This document shows positions 31,632-43,400 of a stretch of 64,000 nt of DNA, in pieces. Source of the stretch: Chimaeribacter arupi. GTDB lineage: Bacteria > Pseudomonadota > Gammaproteobacteria > Enterobacterales > Enterobacteriaceae. Location of the stretch: positions 29,154 through 93,153 of the forward strand of contig NZ_PJZI01000019.1 in the NCBI RefSeq assembly GCF_002858805.1. The letters run 5' to 3'. The notes below the pieces were generated by a model, which saw nothing but the letters and a program-made list of their open reading frames with translations, was not told the origin of the DNA and did no database searches. The translations under genes were made by a program, and so were the position numbers. Every line of letters begins with the position of its first letter. The stretch's first letter is position 1.

Positions 31632-31666
31632 CCACGCCGACGGTTCGCCGTCGGCGTGGCGTTTCT
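31632..31666 (+). terminator. Probable terminator of argA
   Basis: A 12-bp perfect stem CCACGCCGACGG/CCGTCGGCGTGG is closed by a TTCG tetraloop and followed by CGTTTCT, a weak T tract. It lies 20 bp after the argA stop codon. Confidence 0.65.
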
Positions 31667-31757
31667 CCCGGCTTGCGTGTTGTCTTGCGAAAAACGTCAA
31701 CCGCTGCAAAACAGCCTCACTGAAAAAACAGCCCTCGCTGAAAAAGAGAGTCATTGC

Positions 31758-31848
31758 CGCAAAAAACAGTCACCGGCGCAAATACAGTCACCGTCGCAAA
31801 TACAGTCACCGTCGCAAATACAGTCACCGTCGCAAATACAGTCACCGC
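31758..31848. repeat. 18-bp tandem repeat, four exact-length copies plus one degenerate
   Basis: The unit CGCAAATACAGTCACCGT occurs at 31777-31794, 31795-31812, 31813-31830 and 31831-31848 (last base C), preceded by a degenerate 19-bp copy (31758-31776). It lies between the convergent genes argA and recD, ending 15 bp from the recD stop codon. The unit is a multiple of three, so a spurious frame through it reads SQIQSP repeats; no gene is inferred. The absence of unique spacers excludes CRISPR. Confidence 0.95.
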
Positions 31849-31863
31849 GCAGCCTGAATCCCG

Positions 31864-33723
31864 TCAGGAAGCCGCCTGAAGCGCCTGCATTAACCGGTCA
31901 CCCAGGCCACTGCGCCGCTGCGTCGGGGTGCTGATGGCACTGGCCAGCACGTTATGGCTGGCATAAAGCGACAGCTGTTTTTTGGCGCGGGTAATGGCGG
32001 TGTACACCAGCTCACGCGTCAATACCGGCAGCCACTGGTTCGGCAGCACCAGCAGGGTGTGGTCAAATTCCGACCCCTGAGACTTATGCACGGTCATCGC
32101 GTAGGCAGTTTCATGCGCCGGAAGGCGGCTTGGCTGGACGGACTTAATTTCACCGTTCGGCAACTGGAAATAGACCCGCAGCTCGTTGCGGTGGTCACGC
32201 AATGTGATGCCGATGTCGCCGTTAAACAGCCCAAGTGCGCTGTCATTACGGCTGATCATCACCGGCCGGCCGGCATACCAGCGCCCGGCCGCGCCCGGCT
32301 GGCGGCGGATTGCCCCACAGCGGTTCAGCGCCAGCTCAATCCTGTCATTCAGCCCGCTGACGCCAAACGGCCCCTCGCGCACGGCGCACAGCACGCGGAA
32401 CTGGTTGAACAGCCTCAGGATCTCCCCGGCACCGGCACCGGCTTTCACCTGTTCCAGATAGGGCCGGTAGTGCGCCACGCAGCGCTCCAGCAGATGCGGA
32501 TAGTCTTCGTTCTCTGCCAGCGGGTAACCCTGCACATCCTCATGGCTGCCGCCCAGCACCTTCAGCGCCGCTGCGGCTTTCCCGGCGTTCACCGCACTGG
32601 CCAGCAACCCGATGCCGGAAGCCGCATCAAAGCGATAACTTTTGCGCAGCAGGCAGAGGCTGTCACGCACGGTAGCGTGCGCCTTGAGATCGGTGCCGCT
32701 CAGCGCGCAGCCGGTGATGCGGCTTAACTGATCGGCCCGCGCCGGGCTGTAGCCCTGTTCAGCGAAACGGCAGAGATCGCCCAGCACCGCGCCCGCTTCC
32801 ACCGAGGCCAGCTGATCGCGGTCACCGAGGAAAATCACCCTGGCGTGCGGCGGCAACGCAGCAATCAGCCGCGCCATCATCGGCAAGTCCACCATCGAGG
32901 CCTCATCCACCACCAGCACATCCAGGTGCAGCGGGTTCGCAGCATGGTGACGCATTCGCTGACTGTTGGGCTGTGCGCCCAGCAGCCGGTGCAGGGTCGA
33001 GGCCTCCTGCGGGATCGCCGCCTGGATCGCGGCATCCAGCGCCAGTTCACGGCTGGCCTTGCCGAGGGATTCCGTCAGCCGGGCAGCCGCCTTGCCGGTC
33101 GGCGCAGCCAGCTGGATACGCAGTTTCCTGTCTGCTGAGAGCTCAACCAGCGCCGCCAGCAGCCTGGCCACCGTGGTGGTTTTGCCGGTGCCCGGCCCGC
33201 CGGAAATAATGGAGATGCGGCGGGTAATGGCGACCGCTGCCGCCACCTTTTGCCAGTCCGGCTCACTGCCGCCGGGGCCGAACAAACGATCGAGGATCGC
33301 GCCCAGCGCCGCGTGGTCAGCAGGCTGGTCGCTGTCACTGGCGATAAACCCGGCCACCTGCGCCTCGCACTGCCACATCCGTTGCAGGTAGAGACGGTCC
33401 TGATGCAGCACCAGCGGCGTGGGTTGGGAGCCGTCGCTCACCGCCGGTGACTCTTTCAGCCAGTGGAGCCACTGCGTGCCGCCAGGGTGGCCGAGGCGCG
33501 CGCCCATCTCTTTTGCCAGTTCCGGGTGGCGGCCATCAAACAGTGCATCCGGTGTGAGCTGGGCCAGCGGCAGGCAGACATGGCCGCTGCCCGCCTCTGC
33601 GCTGACGCAGGCTGCCGCCAGCAGCATCGCGGGTTGGTTCTCATCCGCCAGAAAACGGGCAAATTGCACATCCAGCGGCCTCAGGGCGCCACCCAGCAGC
33701 GCACGTTCCAGTAAGGTCATCAT
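31864..33723 (-). CDS. recD: Exonuclease V alpha subunit RecD
   Basis: RecD is the 5'-3' superfamily 1 helicase of RecBCD, the machine that resects double-strand breaks until it meets Chi. The 619-residue protein (E. coli 608) has Walker [10 protein letters not shown] at residues 175-183, Walker [19 protein letters not shown], and the C-terminal helicase motif [20 protein letters not shown]. Its start overlaps the recB stop by 4 bp (ATGA), so translation is coupled. Confidence 0.97.
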   Translation of the reverse strand: MMTLLERALLGGALRPLDVQFARFLADENQPAMLLAAACVSAEAGSGHVCLPLAQLTPDALFDGRHPELAKEMGARLGHPGGTQWLHWLKESPAVSDGSQPTPLVLHQDRLYLQRMWQCEAQVAGFIASDSDQPADHAALGAILDRLFGPGGSEPDWQKVAAAVAITRRISIISGGPGTGKTTTVARLLAALVELSADRKLRIQLAAPTGKAAARLTESLGKASRELALDAAIQAAIPQEASTLHRLLGAQPNSQRMRHHAANPLHLDVLVVDEASMVDLPMMARLIAALPPHARVIFLGDRDQLASVEAGAVLGDLCRFAEQGYSPARADQLSRITGCALSGTDLKAHATVRDSLCLLRKSYRFDAASGIGLLASAVNAGKAAAALKVLGGSHEDVQGYPLAENEDYPHLLERCVAHYRPYLEQVKAGAGAGEILRLFNQFRVLCAVREGPFGVSGLNDRIELALNRCGAIRRQPGAAGRWYAGRPVMISRNDSALGLFNGDIGITLRDHRNELRVYFQLPNGEIKSVQPSRLPAHETAYAMTVHKSQGSEFDHTLLVLPNQWLPVLTRELVYTAITRAKKQLSLYASHNVLASAISTPTQRRSGLGDRLMQALQAAS

Positions 33724-36700
33724 GAAGGTGATCCTGCCTCAGTAAGAGAGAGCGTGTGGCCTTCGAACAAGGCATCCATCTCGCGGATAAAGTCCGACGG
33801 GGGGCGGCAGCGGAAAATGCCGTTTTCCGGATGCTGTTGGTCGATCCCACGCAAAAAAAGATAAATCACGCCGCCAAAGTGGCGGTCGATGTCATAGCCA
33901 GCCAGGCGGTGCCGCAAATAGCGGTGCAGCGCCAGGCTGTAGAGCTGGTATTGCAGGTCATAGCGGTGTTCGGCCATCGCCTGCGCCATCGCGGGCTGGG
34001 TATAGGCAGCGGCACTCTCGCCCAGCCAGTTGGATTTATAATCCAGCAGGTAGAACTTTCCTTCCCAGCAGAACACCAGGTCAATAAACCCTTTCAGCAT
34101 CCCTTTCACCTGCCGGAAATCCAGCGGCGGGCAGGCAGCCGACAGCGGATCATACTGCTTCACCAGACGGTCGAGATCCGCCGCGCGCAGCAGGCCACGG
34201 ATTGGAATATAGAATTGCAGTTCCGCCTGCCGCTGCGCAGGCGGCAGTTGCCGCAATGACAGCCCCTCCGGCCCCAAAGGCGCCTGCAGCACCTGTTCCA
34301 GCCAGCCGGCCAGCACCTCGCCCCACTCGCTGCCGAAGCCCTGGGCCGTGAGTTTCTCCTCCAGCCAGGCGCGATCCGGTGTCTGGCTGAAGTCGATCTC
34401 TTCAAACAAACTGTGCAGGAAGGTGCCGGGCGACGCCCCTTTCGGGAAGGTGTGCGGCGTCATGCCCGGTGTGGTTTCCGGCTGCTGCTCCCCGGCGGCG
34501 TCAATGTCCAGCCGCGGCAGCAGGGCTTCTGCCAGTGCGCTGCCGTGCTGCTGCAAGCCGGAATAGCTGGTGACCCGCCAGTTATCCCCGACGGGACGGG
34601 AGAACTCCCGCGCCTCCAGCGCCAGCGCCGGGGGAGCCGGCGCTTCCCACGGCTGCACCGCCGGTTCGGCAATCTGGGTCAGCGCGATGCTCTCATCCGC
34701 CAGCGCGCCCAGCAGCTCCGCCAGGGCAAAGGCGTCACACGTTTCCCCTTTCTGGATCAGGTAGCCCAATGCGCTGCGGTGCAGATCGGTGTCGCCCTGC
34801 TTTTTGCGGTTACCCTGAATCAACGGCGCAATGCCGATGCTGCAATGAAACACTGACCGGGTCAGGGCCACATACAGCAGGCGCAAATCCTCCGCCAGCC
34901 GTTCCTCTTCCGCCAGTGCCTTGCTCTCCTCTTCCTCCCGCAAGTCGAGCAGCGCCGCGAACGTCTGGCGGTCATGGTAGAGCGCCTGCTGCTGCGGGCG
35001 GAAATGGGCGATAAACGGCAGCCACACCAGCGGATACTCCAGCCCTTTGGATTTATGGATGGTTACAATCTGCACCAGATGGCGATCGCTTTCGAGGCGC
35101 AGCTGTTCGTTTTCCGCCTGCTTCTCCGGCTGGGCAATCTGCTGGGCCAGCCAGCGCACCAGCGCGTAGTCGCTCTCCAGCTGGGAAGAGGCCTCCTGCA
35201 ACAGTTCACCCAAATGCAGGAAATCCGTTAACCGGCGCTCGCCCTCTTCGCTGACCAGCAGGTTCTCTGCCAGATGGCGTTTGCGCATCAGCTCGCGCAG
35301 CATCGGCAGCACGCCGCGCCGCTCCCAGTGTTCGCGGTAGCCGTCAAACTCCAGCACCAGCGCATCCCAGTCGGTTTCACTGGCGCTCAGCTCCGCCAGC
35401 GTACGGGCGTCCAGCCCCATCACGCCGGTCGCCATCGCGCTGCGCAGGGTACGTTCCTGCTCCGGAGCCAGCACCGCCTGCAACAGCCAGAGCATGTCCC
35501 GCGCTTCGGGGGTATCAAATACGCTGTCACGATTGGAGAGGTAAACCGAGCGGATGGCGAGCGCGCCCAGCGCCTCCCGCACCAGCGCAGCCTCAATCCG
35601 GTTACGCACCAGCACCGTGATGTCCGACGCCCTGACCGCGCGCCGTTCCCCGCCGTTGACCAGCCACGCCTCGCCGCGCTGCCCGGCAGAGAGCCAGTGG
35701 CTGATCTGCCCGGCACACTGGCGCGCCATCATCTGCTGGTAATCACTGACGCCAACGCCCTCACCCGATTGCAGCCAGAAATGCAGCGCCGGTTGCCGTT
35801 CGCCGGACACCTCAAACGCCAGCGCCTGGTTGCGGGCGGCTGCGGAAACCGGGCTGAACGGGATCTCACTGAAAATAAAGGGATCGTCTTTCTGCTGGAA
35901 CAGCGTATTCACCGCGGCCACCATCGGGTGGGAGGAACGCCAGTTGGTGCCGAGCGTATAGTGGGCGCTCACTTCTGCACGGGCGCGCATGTAGGTGAAA
36001 ATATCCGCCCCACGGAAAGCGTAAATGGCCTGTTTGGGGTCACCGATCAGCAGCAGGCCGCATTGCGGCTGGTTGCCGTAAAGGGTCCGGAAGATCCGGT
36101 ACTGTTGCGGGTCGGTGTCCTGGAATTCATCGATCATCGCCACCGGGTAGCGGGCGCGGATCGCCTCGGCCAGCGCCCTGCCGCCTTCGGCCTGTAACGC
36201 CTCATCCAACCGGCTGAGCAGGTCATCAAAGCCCATTTCAGCCCGCTGGCGCTTCTCTTTCTGCACCGTCTGGCGGATTTCTGTGATCGCCTGCGCCATC
36301 ACCACATCGCGCAGAGAGAGCGGCTCAGTACAGAGCTGCTCGATCAGCGTAAATACCGGGTGGCGCGGCGGCTCACCTTTTTTGGTTTTTTCCAGCAACC
36401 GTGCCTGGCTGAACTTTTCCAGTTCTGCCGGCAACTGGTAATCCTGCGTCTCCAGCGCGCACCACTCACTGACTTTCTCCAGCCAGAGCGGCAGGTAACG
36501 GCTGCTGTAACTGCGCTTGTCGACGCCGGAAGCAGAAATCAGCGCTTCCAGCTCCCCCGCCGCACTGTTCCATGCCTGTTTTACCTCGCTGATGCGGGCA
36601 ATGATCCGCGCATGACGGCTCTGTAACGTTTCACCTTCGGCAGGCGGGTAACGCAGCGCCGGGGCTTCGCCGTGAAGATAAGGGGCCAGATCGCGCAGCA

Positions 36701-37280
36701 ACTCCTCCGGGCCGCTCCACGCCTGCCCCACCGGCCGGGCAATCTCAATCGGCAGCGGGTAACAGTGCCGCCGCCAGAAGTCAGCACACGCCTGACGGCG
36801 CAACGGCATTTCATCCTGCACCAGCGTCTGCTCAAACAGGATGCCGGACTCAAATGCATTGTGGGTCAGCATCCGCTGGCAGAAACCATGAATAGTGTAA
36901 ATCGCGGCTTCATCCATCTGCCGTTCGGCCGCCAGCAGCAACGCGGCGGCATCGGCCAGATCGGCAATCTCTGCCATCAGCGCCTGTAACATGCCGTCAC
37001 TGCTGCTGCCGCGCACGCAGGCCAGCCGCAGGGCATGGATATTCTCGCGGATGCGGCCGCGCAACTCTTCGGTCGCCGCCTCGGTGAAGGTCACCACCAG
37101 AATCTCCTCGACCGTCAGCGGGCGCGGGAAGGCCGCCTCCCCGCCCAGCCCCAGCAGCAGGCGCAGGTAGAGGATCCCGATGGTGAAGGTCTTGCCGGTA
37201 CCCGCTGAGGCCTCAATCAGCCGCTCCGCATAGAGCGGCAGGGTCAGCGGGTTCAGGGCGAGGGGCGCGGACGTCGTCAT
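33720..37280 (-). CDS. recB: Exonuclease V beta subunit RecB
   Basis: RecB provides the 3'-5' helicase and the only nuclease site of RecBCD and loads RecA. The 1186-residue product (E. coli 1180) shows the UvrD-type Walker [14 protein letters not shown] (residues 23-35), [39 protein letters not shown] and [17 protein letters not shown]. The C-terminal nuclease domain keeps FIDLVF and [10 protein letters not shown], including the Asp and Lys of the active site. It overlaps recD and ptrA by 4 bp each. Confidence 0.98.
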   Translation of the reverse strand: MTTSAPLALNPLTLPLYAERLIEASAGTGKTFTIGILYLRLLLGLGGEAAFPRPLTVEEILVVTFTEAATEELRGRIRENIHALRLACVRGSSSDGMLQALMAEIADLADAAALLLAAERQMDEAAIYTIHGFCQRMLTHNAFESGILFEQTLVQDEMPLRRQACADFWRRHCYPLPIEIARPVGQAWSGPEELLRDLAPYLHGEAPALRYPPAEGETLQSRHARIIARISEVKQAWNSAAGELEALISASGVDKRSYSSRYLPLWLEKVSEWCALETQDYQLPAELEKFSQARLLEKTKKGEPPRHPVFTLIEQLCTEPLSLRDVVMAQAITEIRQTVQKEKRQRAEMGFDDLLSRLDEALQAEGGRALAEAIRARYPVAMIDEFQDTDPQQYRIFRTLYGNQPQCGLLLIGDPKQAIYAFRGADIFTYMRARAEVSAHYTLGTNWRSSHPMVAAVNTLFQQKDDPFIFSEIPFSPVSAAARNQALAFEVSGERQPALHFWLQSGEGVGVSDYQQMMARQCAGQISHWLSAGQRGEAWLVNGGERRAVRASDITVLVRNRIEAALVREALGALAIRSVYLSNRDSVFDTPEARDMLWLLQAVLAPEQERTLRSAMATGVMGLDARTLAELSASETDWDALVLEFDGYREHWERRGVLPMLRELMRKRHLAENLLVSEEGERRLTDFLHLGELLQEASSQLESDYALVRWLAQQIAQPEKQAENEQLRLESDRHLVQIVTIHKSKGLEYPLVWLPFIAHFRPQQQALYHDRQTFAALLDLREEEESKALAEEERLAEDLRLLYVALTRSVFHCSIGIAPLIQGNRKKQGDTDLHRSALGYLIQKGETCDAFALAELLGALADESIALTQIAEPAVQPWEAPAPPALALEAREFSRPVGDNWRVTSYSGLQQHGSALAEALLPRLDIDAAGEQQPETTPGMTPHTFPKGASPGTFLHSLFEEIDFSQTPDRAWLEEKLTAQGFGSEWGEVLAGWLEQVLQAPLGPEGLSLRQLPPAQRQAELQFYIPIRGLLRAADLDRLVKQYDPLSAACPPLDFRQVKGMLKGFIDLVFCWEGKFYLLDYKSNWLGESAAAYTQPAMAQAMAEHRYDLQYQLYSLALHRYLRHRLAGYDIDRHFGGVIYLFLRGIDQQHPENGIFRCRPPSDFIREMDALFEGHTLSLTEAGSPS

Positions 37281-40189
37281 TGCCCATTCACCTGTTGCGG
37301 CAGGGTCGCTTGCAGACGGGTGGTGTCAGTGTAGGTCGTCCAGTCTGCCGGGGCAGCGAAACCGCCTTTTTGCGCATCCGGGCCGTTACCCTGGATCTGT
37401 GACAGCAACGCCAGCCCTTGCGGGTTCATCACAGCCTGTTGGTAGTACTGGTGCAGCTGGTCACGCGTCAGGGCTTTCAGCACCCCGACCACCTGGTCGC
37501 GGGTATCGAAGCGGAAATTGCCGCGGCTGAAGTCATTGCTGAAGCGGCTGGCTTCTTCACTCAGGGTTTGCGGACGCTGGGTCAGCTCATCGATCATTGC
37601 CTGACGGTATTGCACAAAATCCTCATTGCTCATGGCACCCAGCCGTTTATCCGCCTGGGCAAAGAAATCAAGGTAACGCGGGTAGAGGTAAGCCGGTGGC
37701 TGGCTGTTGCTCTGTAACAGGAAGCCCAGCCCCCACTGTTTCCCGACTGAGATAGGGAAGGCAAACACCGCGTAGCCCAGCTGCTCCTGCGTACGCAGCT
37801 GGCTGTAGAACCAGGGTTGCAGAATCTGCCCAAGCAAGGCGCTGTAGGCCATGCTGCGCACCTCATCATAACCGGACGGCACATAGACCGCAGCCAGTGC
37901 GGAATCACTGCTGCTGCCGGCTTTTTGCAGGTTGGCCAGCTGTTTCTGCGTAATCACCACCTCTTTGCCGTGCCACCAGGCTTTGCCGGTGCAGCCGAGC
38001 TGGGTTTTCAGCGAATGTGCCAGCCGGCGCACCTGATCCGGCGTCATGTTACCGACCACCAGCACTTCCGGCGCGGCCAGATGGAGCAGGCTGTCACGGT
38101 AGGCGATGATCTCCTCCACCGTGATGCTGTCCAGCATGGCGCGGCGCGCCTCACGTTCGCTGTAAGGCACGCGGGAGAGCATCTGGACCGGCATGATCGC
38201 CTGCTCAAAGGCTTTGCCTTTGCCGGAGGCATCCAGCTTCTCCCGGTACCAGGATTTGGCCTGCGCCAGCTGATCGGCGGTCGGCGTGAAGCTGGCGTAA
38301 CCGGCCACCAGGGACGTGAGCAGTTGCGGCAAGCGCTGGGTATAGCCGTTGGCGTTAAAGACTACCCCATTATCCGGCGCAGTGGAGAAGCCGATACCGC
38401 CGATAGAGGCCTGATAACTGAGCTGATCCAGCGCCAGCCCCGCCAGATAGTCAGTGAGCGCATACATCACCTGATGGCGCGGTGAGTCGAGTGCCGTTGG
38501 GTTGCGGAAGGCAAAGGTAATGTCGGCGCGCGGCTCATCGGCAAAGGCGCGGCTTGGCATGTAGAGCGCGCGCAGCCCCGGCTCATCCACCACCACCTGT
38601 GGCCGCACCGGTTTTTCCGTGGAGGTAATCAGTGACAGATCGTCCGGGATATAGGGGTTAAGCGCCGGCAGTGTCAGGGCGATTTGTGTGCCCAGTTGCT
38701 GCCAATGCTGGCGCTGCGCCGGGGTAATACGGTCTACCTGGTATGGCGCATCAACGAAATAGGCAGTACGGTTGTGCGGTGCATCCGGGCTGACCACCCA
38801 GACACGCACTTTTTCCGGCGTCAATTGGCTCAGGCGGGCGGCGATGGCCGCCGGGTCATAGCGGTCGGCAATGTAGGGGGCATCCAGCGTATGGTTCACC
38901 GGTACCCGCAGCATGGTATCTACCAGCCACTCGATGTAATTCATATCGCGGGTAATGGCCGGGTAACGGTAATCGAGGTTCAGCACATGGCTGATTTCAT
39001 CGAAATAACTTTTGCTGATGCCCTGCTGACGCAGCATCGACAGGTAGTTGAACACTGCGGCAATCACCTCGTCACGCTGCGCCAGCCCTTTGTCAGTCAA
39101 CGACACGGAAATGGCAAACACGCCCTGGTTGCGGTCAACCAGCGGGTCGGCCCCGGCATTGATGGCATCTGCCAGGCCCTGTTTCTGTAACCAGTCCGAC
39201 AGCGTGCCGGGGCTGCGGTTACCGATCAGGTAGCTGATGTAGGTGTCGGTTTTGCTGCGGAACGCCTGGCTGTTTTGATCCCGCGCGCGGTCGTTATCTA
39301 TCGCGAACTCCAGCTTGAGCTGTTTACGCGGCTGCGCCGGGACATAGTGAACAATAATGCCCTCTTGCGCCGGGGTCAGCGTCGGCACGGTAATCGCCGG
39401 TACGCTGGCCTGATGGTTGGCGATGCGGCCAAAGGTGCCGGCCGCCAGCGAGGCCAGTGCGGGTAACGGCTGGTTGCTGTAGATCACGCCCACCATCAGG
39501 TTGGCGGAGTAGTAGCGCTGGTAGAACGCCGTCAGCTGCTCATGCAGTTTGCTGCCGGGCTTGTCTTTCAGCGTGTCGAGGTTGCCGCCGGAGAAGCGGG
39601 CGCTGGGGTGCGCCGGGTTAAGCGTCTCCGCCCTGACCTGTGCCATGCGCATACCGTCACGCGAACGCGCCATCGTCAATTCAGCATTGACAGCATGGCG
39701 TTCGCGATCGGCATTGACCGGGTCAAGCAGCGGCGCGGCAATGGCATCCGCCAGCCGGTCAACCGCCGGGGTCAGCGCGCTGTTTTCCACCTCCAGGTAG
39801 AATGCGGTGCGGTAGGAGGCGGTGCTGGCGTTATGGCTGCCGCCATGTTTCTTCAGAAACTCGGCAAGGTTTTCCGGGTCCGGGTACTTTTTCGACCCCA
39901 TCAGCACCATATGCTCAAGGTAGTGGGCCAGCCCCAGCTGGCTCCCCGGATCGTCCAGCGAGCCGACCGGCAACGCCAGCGCCGCCAGCGATTTGGGGGC
40001 CTGGGCATCAGACACCAGCAGCACCGTCATGCCGTTATCCAGTTTCACCGCCTGGTATTGGCGGGGATCGTGTTCACTCTTGTTGATTGTTTCCGCCAGT
40101 GGCTGCCATCCCTGCGCAAAACCGCTGATTGGTGCTAAAAAAATCAATAACAACAGTAACCTGGAAATACAGGTAAGCTGTTTTCGCAT
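37277..40189 (-). CDS. ptrA: Pitrilysin (protease III)
   Basis: PtrA is a periplasmic zinc metallopeptidase of the M16 family that degrades small peptides such as insulin fragments. The 970-residue precursor (E. coli 962) has a signal peptide (LLLLLIFLAPISGFAQ) and the inverted zinc motif HYLEH (His89, Glu92, His93), with the later Glu in NAELTMARSRDGM. A longer frame exists upstream, but the ATG at 40189 yields the signal peptide and follows GGAG. Although unrelated in function, it is embedded between recC and recB, as in E. coli. Confidence 0.97.
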   Translation of the reverse strand: MRKQLTCISRLLLLLIFLAPISGFAQGWQPLAETINKSEHDPRQYQAVKLDNGMTVLLVSDAQAPKSLAALALPVGSLDDPGSQLGLAHYLEHMVLMGSKKYPDPENLAEFLKKHGGSHNASTASYRTAFYLEVENSALTPAVDRLADAIAAPLLDPVNADRERHAVNAELTMARSRDGMRMAQVRAETLNPAHPSARFSGGNLDTLKDKPGSKLHEQLTAFYQRYYSANLMVGVIYSNQPLPALASLAAGTFGRIANHQASVPAITVPTLTPAQEGIIVHYVPAQPRKQLKLEFAIDNDRARDQNSQAFRSKTDTYISYLIGNRSPGTLSDWLQKQGLADAINAGADPLVDRNQGVFAISVSLTDKGLAQRDEVIAAVFNYLSMLRQQGISKSYFDEISHVLNLDYRYPAITRDMNYIEWLVDTMLRVPVNHTLDAPYIADRYDPAAIAARLSQLTPEKVRVWVVSPDAPHNRTAYFVDAPYQVDRITPAQRQHWQQLGTQIALTLPALNPYIPDDLSLITSTEKPVRPQVVVDEPGLRALYMPSRAFADEPRADITFAFRNPTALDSPRHQVMYALTDYLAGLALDQLSYQASIGGIGFSTAPDNGVVFNANGYTQRLPQLLTSLVAGYASFTPTADQLAQAKSWYREKLDASGKGKAFEQAIMPVQMLSRVPYSEREARRAMLDSITVEEIIAYRDSLLHLAAPEVLVVGNMTPDQVRRLAHSLKTQLGCTGKAWWHGKEVVITQKQLANLQKAGSSSDSALAAVYVPSGYDEVRSMAYSALLGQILQPWFYSQLRTQEQLGYAVFAFPISVGKQWGLGFLLQSNSQPPAYLYPRYLDFFAQADKRLGAMSNEDFVQYRQAMIDELTQRPQTLSEEASRFSNDFSRGNFRFDTRDQVVGVLKALTRDQLHQYYQQAVMNPQGLALLSQIQGNGPDAQKGGFAAPADWTTYTDTTRLQATLPQQVNGQ

Positions 40190-40405
40190 TCCCACTCTCC
40201 CATCACCTGGTAAATGTACCGCCGGAGCAAACTTCAAAGGGTAAGGCCACTCTGCGTGAACGTTGCTGGCCGGGCCGCCTGAAGAGGTGAGACCCAGTAT
40301 GCCGCGATAGTGCCGCCACAGGCGGTATCGCTGAGAATGCACCTGCCCTGTGGCAGCGGCGGTGCACGGCGGAGTCCTTTCATGACACGGTGACGCGTCT
40401 TGCCT

Positions 40406-43400
40406 TTATGCCGCCCCGGCCTGATGGTGCAGGGCCAGAGGCAGTAAAAAACGTTCCGCATTCTGCTGGATTTTTACGATGTCGTCATCGTCCAATTGCC
40501 GGATGACGCGTTGCAGGTAGGGATCATCGCCTTCGCCGGGAACACGCTGATCGCCCAGCCAGGCCTGAAGCAGTTTACCGCGGGCTTTGCCCTGCGTCTC
40601 CTCATCACGGTTTATCTCCCCGGTCTGGGGATCCACGCAGTGGCTGAGCCACGCCCAGCCGCTCTTGTTGACCAGCAGCAGCGGCTCACGCATACCCTGC
40701 CGGTACCCCTCGATCAACAGCGCCAGATAGTCCCGGGCCTGTTTGACCGGCAGAGCGGGGAAGTGCCACGCGGTATCTTTGCGCCCATAGCTGCGGCTTT
40801 CCCCCTTGCCTCCTGATGCACAATACGCCAGATGCTCGATCCACAGCAACACCCCATCCACCGCATTCAGTGTCGCAGGCCGCCAGCGCAACAGGCCATC
40901 GGGCTGGATATGGTGAACCCAGCCGGTGATCAGGCAGTCACCGATTTCCAGGGTAATCTCTTCACTGCGGGACTCACCGCGCAGCGCCCTGACCTTCTCT
41001 GCCAGCCCGGTCATCTCTTCGGACTGCTTCTGCCAGTAGATTTCACCAAACGCGCCGTAAGGCAGCGCGCCGGAGGCTTTCACCCGCGCATAGAGCGCGT
41101 CGGCGTCCTGCTCTTCAATCAGCGTATTGAGCAGCTGGCTGTTGAATTTATAGCGGTTGAGGCTGTCCAGCACGAACGGCTCTTCGTCCGGCAGCTCCGT
41201 CTCTTCCAGCATAAAATTGACGCCGAGGCGCATCTGGAAAAAGGCGCGAACCGGATGCCGATAAAAGCGCATCAGGTTTTCCAGCGTGATCTCTTCCAGC
41301 GGTTCCGGTGCCAGCGGCTGGTTGAAGTCCGGGTGCGGCTCACCCTGCGCGCTGGCGGCGGGCAGCCATTCGCGCGCGTAACTCTGGTGTTCATCACCCG
41401 GCACAAAGTTTTCCGCATTAAACGGCATCCGGGCATGGTGGCAGAGTACGTGCTCACGTACCCGGCGTTCGCTCTCGTCCGCCTCGCACGCCAGATCGTC
41501 CGGCAGCACGAAACTCTGGCCGATATACTCCATCAGCTCGGTCACCAGCACGGAGGCGTAACGCTCGCTGTTGTCCTGAATTGAACGGCCGATAAAGCTG
41601 ATGTAAAGCCGCTGCTGGGCTGACAGCATCGCCTCCAGGAACAGATAGCGGTCATCATCACGGCGGCTGCGATCCCCTTTTTTCACCTGATGCGCCATCA
41701 GGTCAAACCCGAGCGGCGGCAGGGTACGCGGGTAAACGCCATCATTCATGCCCAGCAAGCAGACCACCTGGAAAGGAATCGACCGCATCGGCATCAGGGT
41801 ACAGAAGTTGATTGGCCCTGCCAGGAAGCGCTGGCTGATGCGCTCCTGATCCAGCCGGGCCGCCAGGTCATCACGCAGGATGCTGAGCGGCACCTTATCC
41901 GGGTATTGCGCGGCCAGCCCGAAATTGATCGCTTTCTGCCACTGCTCCTCAATCACCGTCAGCACCCCTTCCGTCTCCACATCTTTGATGAAGAAGGTGT
42001 CGAGCATCTGGCGGCAGAGCGGCAACCATGCCGCCAGCGGGCGCGGTTCATCCAGCAGGGTGCGCCAGCGGGTAAGCTGCATCAGCAACTCTGCCAGGTG
42101 CCCGGCCAGCTCTGCCGCCAGCCCGGTGGACTCGTCATAGGGCAGTACGCCCTGCCAGTGCCCGGCTTCGCTGTCCATCGCGTAGCCCAGCAGCATCCGC
42201 GTCAGGCCAAAGCGCCAGGTGTGCTGGCCGGTCGGCGGCAGTTCAAGCTGGCGGATGGCGTCATCGTCCAGCCCCCAGCGGATGCCGGATTCACTGACCC
42301 ACAGCCGTAACAACCGCAGCCCATCCTCATGGATAGCGAAACGGCCGGCCAGCGCCGGGACTTCCAGCAACGCCAGCACCTGCTCTGAGGTAAAGCGGCT
42401 CTGCGGCATCTCCAGCAGGGTAAGGAACGCCTGCAACGCCGGGTGGGCCTGGCTCGCTTTACGGTCAGAAATGGCAAACGGCAGGTAGCGATCCGGCGGG
42501 GCATTGCCAAATACGGCCTGAATGTAGGGCGCGTAGCTGTCGATGTCCGCCACCATCACAATGATGTCACGCGGCGTGAGATCCGGGTCTTCCGCCATCA
42601 TCGCCAGCAGTTTGTCATGCAGCACTTCCACTTCGCGCTGCGGGCTGTGGCAGGCATGGATGCAGATGGAGCGATCCTCTGGGTTCAGCAGGCGTTTACC
42701 GGCGCTGTTGGCCAGGGTTTCCGGCGTCATGCCCAGCACCGCCTGGTCATTCAGCTCCAGCATGTCCTGCTGCACCGCGTGCAGCAGGGTGTCGTCTTCC
42801 ATGTCCACAAACGCCTGCACTTCCTGAATGTCATCAATCTGGGAAAGCAGGTACATATGGTCACGCCCCAGCTTGCCCCAGGAGGCCAGCAGCGGGTTGG
42901 TAAGTGCCTGCTCCCCTTCCTGGTTAAACAGCTGCGGTGCCTGCGCCGGATCGCGGAACAGATCAACCTCGGCGCGGGCGAGGTAGTCACGCCGTTTGCG
43001 GCTTTGCAGTTTGGCCAGAAACGCATAGTTCTGGATGTCACCCCAATAGTAGCGGCAAGGGTTGGTGAACATCAGGTGGATGTCGATGTGCTTGCCCAGC
43101 GCCTGCAACGCCTGCAAATAGATTGGCGGCAGCGCGGAGATGCCGCAGATAAACACCCGCGCCGGCAGCCCCGGCGGGCAGGTTTCATGCTGGTTCAGGG
43201 TGGTGATAAAGCGCTGGTAGAGGTTGGCACGGTGCCATTTCGGCTGCCCCAGCGTGGCGGTGTACTCACACAGCCGCGCCCACAGTACCGCCTGCCACTG
43301 CTGCGCCTCGCCCAGATCCTCTTGCAGTTCACCGCGCTCCCACCCTTCCAGCCAGTGCGGGCGGTAAACCAGATACTGGTCAAACAGGTCAGCGACCCTG

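Noticed and set aside
31758..31848. Possible CRISPR array
   Set aside because: Repeats are contiguous and identical with no unique spacers, and no cas gene is nearby.
31656..31934. Open frame with repeated SQIQSP hexapeptides
   Set aside because: The repeat peptide is a by-product of the 18-bp DNA tandem repeat; there is no ribosome binding site, and the frame runs into the end of recD antisense.
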